Below, one piece after another: positions 33,916 to 42,495 of a stretch of DNA of 64,000 nt; the stretch's first letter is position 1; each line of letters starts with the position of its first letter. A model generated the notes under the pieces. The model was not told the origin of the DNA. It did no database searches and saw only the letters and a program-made list of their open reading frames with translations. A program made the position numbers and the translations under genes. This stretch comes from Lithodes maja (Eukaryota; Arthropoda; Malacostraca; Decapoda; Lithodidae): positions 1-64,000 of the forward strand of contig JBAKBP010003203.1 of NCBI GenBank assembly GCA_037953745.1. Direction: 5' to 3'.

Positions 33916-34406
33916 TTAACACCTTAAGAGTGGGTGGAGGAGTATATTATTTTGATGTGCTGCCCAGCGGGGGGTTTTACCATAAACGAGCTTGTTTCTG
34001 TGCTCGTTTTAATGCATAAACAAGAGCCAGAGCGTAATACAAGTATGCATCCCTGAAATGACGTTAATTCAGCTTTCCAATGACACCAGAACCATCCTTC
34101 TACGATGGCTGGTTGTCTTGCAACGATCGTGCAACCGAAGGGCAAAATTGGTAAAATATGGTAATTTTCTTACATTATTATGTGTGAAACGAGTGAGAGA
34201 GGGTGGAGTACAACGGAGTACAGCTCAGTAGCTCCACGGCCACCGTGGTGAGCGGTCATGAGGTAACCTACGCTCCTCCCACTGCTCCCGCTCTCTCTCA
34301 GAGCACATTACGTGCTCAAAATTGCACTCGACAATAGCCGGGACCTGCCACATAGGCCACATTTATTTAACTCGACAATAGCCGGGTGCCGCCAGTTAAG
34401 GGTTAA
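33916..34406. mobile_element. TTAA miniature element, family A copy 3
   Basis: 491 bp, inserted in the tail of a tRNA-related unit. The left arm (about 16728-16745) is uninterrupted at this point. It runs opposite to the copy at 14178 and shares the GCATAAACAAGAGCCAGAGCG motif. Confidence 0.85.
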
Positions 34407-34628
34407 TTAATTTAATGGTGTTGGGGGTGAGATTATTACAATATATTAGTGTGAAGTCCTAAACTTAGGTCGTAGTCAGCGAGAATGAAAATTAAGTGCT
34501 AATATTATTAAGAGCTAAATTAGGGGTGCTTGGCCGCGGAACAAGAAACACAAAGAATGTACATGAAATATAGTTTATTAATACAAACAGGAAACAAGAC
34601 AACCAAAAAACAATATAGCACCAAAGCA

Positions 34629-34632
34629 TATA

Positions 34633-34683
<51 letters not shown>
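34629..34683. repeat. (TA)n microsatellite
   Basis: About 27 TA units, adjoining the Penelope-like end. Confidence 0.95.
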
Positions 34684-34684
<1 letters not shown>

Positions 34685-34947
34685 GCAAAACTCTCATCAC
34701 GAGGGAAGCGGAGGCGCAGCATGAAGAGTAAACCAGCGTTGTGATGAACATCTTTATTGGTGGAACGCGTTTCGGCTTAAACAAAAGCCATCATCAGCCT
34801 AAACGCAAAGAAAAGCCTACATGAAGACGCTTGAAATAAAGTATACTACGAAGTATTATATGAACTCGTAGGGGATACTAATACCATGATAATTAAATGT
34901 TGAAATAATAAGAATCCTGTAGTAAATACTAAAGAAAATTATGGTTA
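34684..34947 (-). mobile_element. Penelope-like element terminal fragment
   Basis: Non-coding. On the minus strand it has the motif series CTGATGA-stem-GAAA followed by CCACCAATAAAGATG and then, at the outer end, a (TA)n tract. The Penelope-like copy at 38336-39112 has the same order (hammerhead-like core, AATAAACATG, TA tract). It is absent from the left arm. Confidence 0.55.
34759..34800 (-). ncRNA. Hammerhead-ribozyme-like core
   Basis: On the minus strand: CTGATGA (34797-34791), a perfect 5-bp stem GGCTT/AAGCC, then GAAA (34773-34770) and a palindromic ACGCGT that could form stem III in a dimer. Minimal hammerheads of this kind are established in Penelope-like elements. Cleavage here is inferred. 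Confidence 0.6.
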
Positions 34948-35415
34948 TTAACCCCTTACCAACGGGGATGTTTGTAACTTCTACTACCTGCCAGGCGGGC
35001 ATATTTACCCTAAACGAGCTTCATTCCATGCTCTTTTTCATGCATAAACATGAGCCAGAGCGTAATACATTTATGTATCCGTGAAAGGGCAATAATAGAG
35101 TTTTCCATTGACACATAAATCATCCTTGTACAACCACGGGTTATCCTGTAGCGATCGTGCAACACAAGGGGTAATTTTCTGAGTGTTTTCCTGGTCTCGC
35201 GAGGCCGTGGGTGTGGAATGTTGCGGAGGTAGTGTCAGTTGCGGCACTGGGTCCGTGCTGAATGGTCAGGGCCCGTCTATCGTCCTCCCAACGCGCGGAC
35301 TCTCTCTCAGAGCCGATAATGTGCTCAAAATCCCGCCCGATTAATGTCGGGCACCGCAGGGGTGGCCATTATTCTCTCGGCCGACATATGTCGCTCCCCG
35401 CGGCTTGAGTGTTAA
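34948..35415. mobile_element. TTAA miniature element, family A copy 4
   Basis: 468 bp, TTAA-CCCCTTACCAACGGGG ... CCGCGGCTTGAGTG-TTAA. It shares ATGCATAAACATGAGCCAGAG with the other family A copies but is more diverged. Confidence 0.78.
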
Positions 35416-36019
35416 AAATTGTTGTACCGGAGGGTACAATGTGGGAAAAGTCACCGAGGTCGAAATAGAATAAACTACACAGTAGATATAATCATAAAAA
35501 TAAACAAACAAGTCAAAGTTGAATCGTGGTTGTAGGGGAAAAAACATCAAGATGACAGTAATAATTGTTAATTAACCTTGAATGGAATATCTAAGCGAGA
35601 AATACGTAAGTTAAGAGTTATAAAAACAAGTAAAATTTTCCAATAAATGCATAATGTTCCAGAAGGAGAGCTAATAATACGAAAAATATGTAGTACATTA
35701 TCCTAAGCTACTTGGGGGATATGTAAATTTATTGAAGACTGCAAGTATTAACCATATAAAATTGTGACGTTTAAAAGTACAGCAAGGGTGTAGAGAATTC
35801 ATGTGACCCCAGGCTAGGTCGGAGTTTCTGGGTAAGGAGACTCAACAAGGAGGCGTGTTGCGTCGCTGGGCGACGAGTGAAGAATGGAGAAATCATTTGT
35901 TTTTAATGAGTGGTATATACAGTATATACAGTATATATAATGTAACATTATTTCTATATTTCTATAATAAAAAAAAAATTCACCACAACTGCAGTACATT
36001 GATTTATCATTACAAATAT
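35416..36019. other. Right-arm-only sequence of unknown origin
   Basis: Lies between the family A element and the point where arm pairing resumes. Probably more of the Penelope-like insertion, but no coding sequence is visible. Confidence 0.4.
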
Positions 36020-36487
36020 ACATTACTACTTGACTGTCCACAGTAATGGGCCCAATTAAGCTAAAATGTGTTAAGGGAAACCTATATAGGAAGCTAAACC
36101 AAAGAAGGAAGACAAACATACACAATTACAATATTTAAACAAATACTAAACATGAAATAGTACTAATACAAATATATATAGTAATAATAACAATAATAAT
36201 TCCACTAATGATTACCATTAGCATGAATATCAATAGAAATATCCTTAAATATAAGTTATAATAACAATAGTTGCATCAGTTATACTAGTAACAATAGCAA
36301 TAATATTATATTAGTGAATTAAACTAGTTATTGAACAGTACTGGGTTACAAACCAGGTGCCAGTGAATTTTGATAAGGAAACATTCAGATACATAGTATT
36401 GTTTAGTTAGTTAAAATAGGACTTCAAAGGCTATCAAACTTATTGGAATATTAAGGCAGTACACTGTAGTCAAAAATAACGGGTGGT

Positions 36488-36655
36488 TCCGCACCCTCCT
36501 CATCTCCCCGCCTAAGAATGGCTTCGGTCACCCAGGCTTTATTGTGGTCGGCAGGGAGTGTTCTATGGGGGCGCTCGGTTATGGCCTTGGCCTTGCTCGG
36601 GGCCTTGGGGCTGTTCGGCCAGGCAGCTTGGGGAAAAACAACAACAACAACAACA
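36488..36655 (+). mobile_element. SINE-like repeat with (AAC)n tail, copy 1
   Basis: Starts near GTTCCGCACCCTCCTC, continues through GGCTTTATTGTGGTCGGCAGG and GGGCTGTTCGGCCAGGCAGC, and ends in AACAACAACAAC. The left arm (about 13905) lacks it. A longer copy sits at 59918-60211 with clear target duplications. Confidence 0.75.
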
Positions 36656-36814
36656 AAAACGGCAGTTCTGGAGGCTCTTTTCGAGAATTCCAGTCCTTTG
36701 ATTATTAAGTAGTTTTATTCCAATTTTTTTTTTCTATGTGATTGAGGGAGGCAAAAGGCATAACTGCCTATAGCGAGTGCCTCCCCCATAGTTGAAAGAG
36801 TGACAGGGCCAAAA

Positions 36815-37190
36815 TCAAGGGACGTTCGAGCCAAAATGCCTGGACACACTGAGTTTGAAGCAATTTAAGTCATAGGAAGAGGGAAAGACTGATTCTGGGA
36901 GAGAGTTCCAGAGCTCAGCTGTTGAGTAGAAGAAAGTTTGAGAGTAATGTTTCACTCTTGGGTTGGAGAGTTGCACAGAGTAGGGGTGGGATTGAGTTGC
37001 AAGACGGGTACCACGTGCCCTACGTAAAGGAGGTGGTATGCACTGGGATAGCTCTGAGGAACACTGATTATTATAGTAGCGATAGAATAGCGAGAGAGAT
37101 GCAACATTGCGGCGGAGAGAGAGAGATTGCAGAGAGTTGGTGAGTGGACGGGAGTTAATGATACAAGATATACCTTGGTAGAGAATTAAA
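36815..37190 (-). pseudogene. Non-LTR reverse transcriptase C-terminal fragment
   Basis: On the minus strand from about 37190, the product has LQSLSLRRNVASLSLFYRYY, then CSSELSQCIPPP, TRLATQSHPYSVQL and LWNSLPESVFPSSYDL..FK ending in HFGSNVP. This is the hallmark tail of many arthropod LINE ORF2 proteins. The longer open frame that includes it (up to 37609) joins unrelated palindrome sequence. The left arm has lost this part by deletion. Confidence 0.75.
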
Positions 37191-37606
37191 TTTGTCGATT
37201 TGTGCTTCGAAAATCTCGGTGCTATAAGTGTATCTCTTTGTCTCGTTTCATAGGTATGCAAATCCCGATATGTGTGTAGTTCATTATACATTATGATCCT
37301 GGAAACAGTCAAAGTTTGCAAGGTACATAAAGAGAAGGTCCTGGCCCGTGACTGACTGACAAGAGCACTGGTTCCGCCCACTGGTACATTCCTTGATCCT
37401 GAAGTAAAGCAAAGCTCGCAAAGTACTGAGGGGATCCTGGGTCGCTCGTTCTCTTTCCTTTTTCTCTTTATCTTGCTATTGAAACCCCTTCCGGGGTTTC
37501 TTGAAGTACCGTCCTTCAGAAAGTATTGGCAATGAAAACAGTAATTATAATGTGTTTTGTAATCTCCATGTTTATCTAAGACTGGTTCACATTTTATTAT
37601 AGTTAT

Positions 37607-37789
37607 CATTAAATTATCGCATCCAGCTTATGAAGGATTTATTATAATTAAATGAATACAGGCAGTCTCAGTCAATTATTCACTCGCAATATGTCTTCCT
37701 AATTATAGACAGATATAATTAAGAATGACTACATCGTTTAATGATACTTAATTTTCATTTTGGAGAAAACTTGGCAGTTCTTTGTAAAC
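37607..37789. other. AT-rich sequence, nothing recognised
   Basis: Begins just outside the palindrome boundary; no ORF or repeat structure. Confidence 0.5.
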
Positions 37790-37999
37790 TATAGTCTATT
37801 CGCTGTAAGTAGGCGATAAATCATGACTAACCTCTATAACTCTAAAACGACTAGAGTAATCATGCGATTATTTCTACCATTTGGGCAGAGTCAGCCAAGG
37901 AACAGATGTTGGAATTTACAGCCAATTTGCTCCAGCCCTTTTTGATTTACAGAGGATGAAGGTCACAATTTCTCGCCTACTTACAGCGAATAGACTATA
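37790..37999. mobile_element. MITE with perfect 27-bp terminal inverted repeats
   Basis: TATAGTCTATTCGCTGTAAG...(37790-37816) is exactly complementary to 37973-37999. 210 bp, non-coding. The TATA at both ends may include a TA target duplication (Tc1/mariner style), but the family is not identified. Confidence 0.85.
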
Positions 38000-38335
38000 A
38001 CACTCAACCTTCCGCTTCATTTAGGCTTATATTATTCGACTTCTTTAGGCTAAGGAGGGAAGGAGGGATCTATGGAAGTGAAAAGACTAATTGAGATATG
38101 TATGGCAGCTTTGATTGTTAGAAGACAAACTAATAATAAACTAATAATAGCCAGAATAAAACGAATATTATGAACTATTAGGGTTCAAATAAAGAAGGTG
38201 CTGAGGACAAGTCACATTAACGAACAGGAGTTGGGAGAACATCGCTTGGCATCACTCCCTGACGTATCCTGCCTTCTCCTTAACTTGCACCTGAAAAGAA
38301 AAACATTATATATATATATAATTATATACTGTATA
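38000..38335. other. Anonymous AT-rich sequence
   Basis: No gene seen. A short (TA)n tract at 38308-38330 abuts the Penelope-like element. Confidence 0.5.
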
Positions 38336-38381
38336 AAGGAATAGAAGAACCAGAAACATTCGGTGTAAAAACATGTTTATT

Positions 38382-38425
38382 GGCGACAGTTTCGGAGGTG
38401 AGTTACTCCATCATCAAGCGAATCT
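38382..38425 (-). ncRNA. Hammerhead-like core of the Penelope-like element
   Basis: Minus strand: TTGATGA (first core base C replaced by T), stem GGAG/CTCC with a loop, then GAAAC and a GTC that would be the cleavage triplet. Position and layout match the copy at 34759-34800. Confidence 0.5.
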
Positions 38426-38774
38426 ACAACATAAAACATAGTCCATCAGTTAAAATTACAAAACAAGGCTAAAAAGCGGGATAGTAATGTTGCGAATCAA
38501 TTATTTGGGACACTGTGTGCAATTGAAAGTTAAAAATATAAATTAAGAAATGTAAGCAAAGTCAGTACAATAGAGAACAACAATAATATATATACCTAAA
38601 ATAGCTTAAACATAAGTAAAAGTGACTGAATAATGAACAAAGGACGAACACATAAAAATGGAATGCTAAAAAAAGACAACGGAGAAAAATAACAGTAGTT
38701 ACACCTATAGAAACAATGTTTGCTTGGAAACGGAAGACAAATGAAGCGACTTATATACTACACACAACATACTT

Positions 38775-39105
38775 TTAAAAACAAAGGAGGTCAACTGATG
38801 TTTCGTTGTGTGACAGAAAAGGTTTTTCCTTAATTGACAAGAGAGACTCACTATTGCATAGCTGTGTCTCTATAGGGTGCGAGGGAAGGACTGAGAATAA
38901 CTCGAACTTTAATGGGATGGTCTGATTCCAGAGAATATTGCTGAATCGCACTGAATGAAGGATTTGATAGCGGATTATTTGTTCTAATAGATCTTCCCTT
39001 GTGTTCAAAGATTCGAACCCTGAGTTGGCGTTTAGTGTTCCCAATATACACTGCGTTACAGCAAAGACACTCGTACAATCGGAGGTATGAAAGGTAGGTG
39101 TGCAT
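38775..39105 (-). pseudogene. GIY-YIG endonuclease domain of a Penelope-like element
   Basis: The frame starting at 39105 gives CNAVYIGNTKRQLRVRIFEHKG (GIY-YIG strand pair, R helix) and continues to SAIQQYSLESDHP. The remainder, with SESLLSIKEKPFLS near the end, lies in another frame after about 38890, so there is a frameshift. The E of ESL matches the conserved catalytic glutamate of the fold. In Penelope elements this domain follows RT and nicks the target. Confidence 0.75.
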
Positions 39106-39319
39106 GCGAAATTAAAATTAATTTATAATGTATTTAAAGAGATGTTTAGATCTCCAGTAATCAACCTGACTACTCCTTTGTCAAAACTAATCTTCAATAT
39201 TAGAGAACAAATCAAAAATAGATATTGAATTGTGACCCCTTGCAACTAGTACTCACGTGAGGATGTGACGTAGGCCCAGGCCAACATTTGGGAAGTAAAC
39301 ATTAGCAAGTATAGCAACA

Positions 39320-39532
39320 ATGGTGAATAGGTGTTCTGTTTTCGGGTGTAGCAACATCCCTGGACCAAACATAGCACTACACAAGTTTCCAAGTGATCCA
39401 TATACCATTGTAACACATGGGTGAAGTTTATACAAAGAACCAGAGTGTGGGAGGCAAAGCCCAAAACAAGCTTCATATGCAATGGACATTTTCGTGATGA
39501 ATGCTTTGACAATAAAGTGCGGTGGAGTATGG
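39320..39532 (+). pseudogene. THAP (C2CH) zinc-finger domain with one frameshift
   Basis: From ATG at 39320 the frame gives MVNRCSVFGCSN...ALHKFPSDP and stops at 39422-39424. The next frame continues with WVKFIQR...WEAKPKTSFICNGHFRDECF. Together these have the THAP order C-x4-C, HKFP, W, C-x2-H. THAP domains bind DNA in transposases of the P-element class and in host factors. No downstream transposase is visible, so this could be a transposon remnant, a host pseudogene, or an exon with a sequencing error. Confidence 0.7.
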
Positions 39533-39915
39533 GTATGGCTAGATGCTTACTGCACCTATGGCTTTCATATTTCTACCACATGATTGTACACTCGGCCGCA
39601 ATTCCGCGTGGGCCACCTAATCATAGGGTTTGGGTAAATCCGTTGTGTAGTTTGTTCGCTCTGAATATATATAGTAAGATCTCACACTCCTCTCCCTGAA
39701 TCAATCGAAGATTTTGCCCCATAGATGGCACAGCTTGATGGGAAGGGAGGGAGCTTGTCGTAGTGTTAAAAGGGTAGGACACAATGGGAGGAGGTGACGT
39801 TCTACAACATACAGTGATGAATGTTAAACTTATTTACTTCTACTTGTTCATACAATAATGTTCCCGAAACTAATTCGTAATGAACAGTAGATTCCTTCTT
39901 TCAGTAACTGAAACG

Positions 39916-39961
<46 letters not shown>

Positions 39962-41160
39962 CCCACTTTATTGGTATGAATGAAATAATAGTACAGGTCA
40001 TACTAATTATAATATATAACATACACCTTTTGTTAGCAAACTACAAACTAGCGACAAATTAGATTAACAGAAGTAGTAAACTATTATTATTTAGATGAGT
40101 TACCTTTGTAGTGTCAAAATATGTCGATCTGTGGATGACTTACCTCAAGCATGAGAGTCACAGTTAATACTGAGTCGGTGGGATATTGATTTCATTGATC
40201 AGGATTCATTAAGAATGGTAATATCATTATCAAGATTCTAAATTACCTGTGGCCAGAAAGAAAACATTACATATGATCACATTGATACATTAAGCCAAAT
40301 GGTAGAGGTATGGCATGTCTGATTTATATATTTAACAATTAATTTACATCGAGGCAAATTTGTTGATAAAGCATTTCCCTCAGGAATATCAGTATATTTA
40401 GAGTAGCTGGCAACAGTGTTTAAACTTAGATACAAAATTCCTCTCTGTTTATGGCGATTTAAAGTCGATTTTCCTCTGCATCAAGGTAAACTACCCATTC
40501 CCTTCCCCAAATGGATAGTTTGAGTCTCGTTTCACCTTTATTGCTCTCTGACATTAGGTTGAAATTAGTATGGATCTTCATAAAGAGCTCCTTACCAAAA
40601 CTTCTGCTGAAAATACACACTTCCTACTCGACAGGCTTACCAACATTTATCAGGGTAAATTCTATGACCTTAACTATTCAGCTATAGTATACCAATCTAA
40701 TTCTATGACCTTAACTATTCAGCTATAGTATACCAATCTAATTCTTTCTGATTAACTTGCTCTATAGACGAATGCTAATAATTGATGTGTGCTAACCTAG
40801 AAACAATAAATAAAATAATTACTAAAGTATATGAAAAATCTGATTTGTTAGTAGTCTTGGCAAATCCAACGTCAAGGCTATTAACCTAATTGCAATGACG
40901 ACTTGTCTATTTTGACTGCTATGTCGTCATTCCAACCGCGGTTAAAAAGAAAACGTCTAGAGTCTACTCCTTATCTTGCTCTAGGAGACGTTGTACATTA
41001 ACCAAAACTACCACCGAAGGTGAAAAAAGCATAGAAGAGAAGAAAAAGGGGTTTACCTTAGTTACCGCTTAAGGCCCATCCCGTGTTCCGTCATGTGCAG
41101 ATCCCTGTCGAACGTGCGCATGAGCGACCCTCTCTTGTTATCATTTTTTCACGCGCTCCA
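39533..41160. other. Intergenic sequence with microsatellite and small duplication
   Basis: (CT)n at 39918-39958. A 41-bp exact tandem duplication is at 40658-40739 (unit begins AATTCTATGACC). No gene or element is recognised. Confidence 0.6.
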
Positions 41161-42489
41161 TTGAATGAAGTCGCTTTTGTTGTGCTCCTTTAATTCACCC
41201 TGTTTAGGTTAGTTTCGGCTTTTCTGGCCTTCTTTTTTTTGCTAGACAGATGTTACGTGATCTAGGGCACACGTAAATGGGCTCCTAAGTGTGTATAATG
41301 GAGACGCGTGTGGAAATAGCTACCGAAGGTACGGGGGCGCTTGGCGTTCCCCGTCTATATTTTTTCATTCTTTCTCTTTTCATATTCTTTTTTCCTGTTA
41401 GTCTGGGCATAGTTTAGCTTTTAGCTTCAATTAGCCTAGCTTGTTTATCATTCAGGAATTGCTATGCCCCTATGAGTTCTCATTTTTTCATAGCCTAGGT
41501 GTACAGTTGGTTCACAATCTGAGATTTCGTGGTGGCGGTGCTGTTTGTAGTGTTTGTGTCAGCCGCATAACTAGCGTTTTTCCCGAGTCCCCCCTTTCGA
41601 GCCTTCACTGTGTCTCAAGGGCCTGGGCGCTTAGTGGTTCGTGATACCCAGGGGTACCCCACGGGGGCCTCTCCCTCACTCCACAGGGTTTTTCGCCCCT
41701 GACACATTCTCTACTCGCGGCTAGGCCACCCTTTTTTCTCACCAGTTTCATTACTGGTTTTTTGTGTTCCCTTCCTGTTTTCACCTCCATCCTTTCCTAA
41801 CTTTTGCCCAATCCTGGGGTACCCCACGGGGGCCCCTGTTTGTGCCAAACCACCCAACCTGCCACTTCTCCTCATGGGCTTTGCTCTATCTCTGTGGGTT
41901 GGGTGGTTCCTGGGGGATGTGCCTCCTCTCCCCTGGTGTGTCTTCCTTGCCTCTCCCTTGACCGGTCGAGTCAGGATATTATCAAGGAAGACACTGCTCA
42001 GCTAGATGGTCACGGTCATCGTCGCTTGGAGTTCATAAGGAGTTGACGCTTGTTTGCCGGCCTTTTTTGGTTTTCCTAGACGCCCCTCTCGCTTGTTCGG
42101 CACCGGGCCCTCTTGGCCGGTCCCGCAAATTTGCGGTGTGCTCATTTCGGCCCTCTGGGTCGTTTCGGCTCCCCGCAAATTTGCGGAGATCGCTGGGGGG
42201 TCACGTGGCGATGTGGGAGGTTTGTGTCGGTACGGATCTACCTCCATTGGCCCGCAAATTTGCGGTTATAGTTGGCTTTCACTGTTGACCTTTTTTATGT
42301 CATGTTGTTGCCTGATACTATATTGGTGTATGCACTTTATTGGTGTTATAGGCCCTGCATGTAAGATGTTGAGTGGTGGTTAACACTTTCTCCATCTTCG
42401 CAGGTTCTGCTGGTGCTCTTCCGCCTCGGCCGCCCTCCTCACCTACCTCTGTGCTCCCGGTTTAGGGTGAGTACAGATCAGATACCTGT
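41161..42489 (+). other. GC/CT-rich leader, probably 5' part of a DIRS-like element
   Basis: Base composition changes sharply from the AT-rich surroundings. It contains a repeated ACCCAGGGGTACCCCACGGGGGCC/TCCTGGGGTACCCCACGGGGGCC block (41647 and 41812) and three 14-bp palindromes (42123-42265). The only support for assigning it to the DIRS-like element is its position and composition next to 45500-46620. Confidence 0.35.
42123..42265. repeat. Three copies of the palindrome CCGCAAATTTGCGG
   Basis: Exact copies at 42123-42136, 42173-42186 and 42252-42265, spaced 50 and 79 bp. Each is a perfect 14-bp dyad flanked by C on the left. The surroundings differ, so these are not simply a tandem duplication. 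Confidence 0.9.
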
Positions 42490-42495
42490 TTGCAT

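Larger units (their letters stand above)
23262..37606 (-). repeat. Right arm of the giant palindrome
   Basis: Reverse complement of the left arm, lengthened by insertions found only here: LINE fragment 23371-24572, TTAA remnant 24888-25325, SINE 25930-26167, Mag-type element 27461-32545, TTAA elements 32874-33509 and 33916-34406, a Penelope-like block 34684-36019, and a SINE with (AAC)n tail 36488-36655. The outer boundary is near ATAACTATAATAAAATG (about 37606). No terminal target duplication of the palindrome as a whole was recognised. Confidence 0.88.
38336..39112 (-). mobile_element. Penelope-like element, 3' part
   Basis: On the minus strand: GIY-YIG coding sequence, 3' untranslated region, a hammerhead-like core, AATAAACATG and a (TA)n end. 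Only the last part of the element is present; reverse transcriptase is missing. Confidence 0.75.

Noticed and set aside
36815..37609. A 264-residue gene on the minus strand
   Set aside because: Only the C-terminal part (36815-37190) has protein signature (LINE RT tail); the rest is palindrome-arm sequence that happens to stay open.
41441..42383. Several plus- and minus-strand frames of 65-109 residues
   Set aside because: A consequence of low stop-codon density in GC-rich sequence; all frames are open in turn and none shows a domain.
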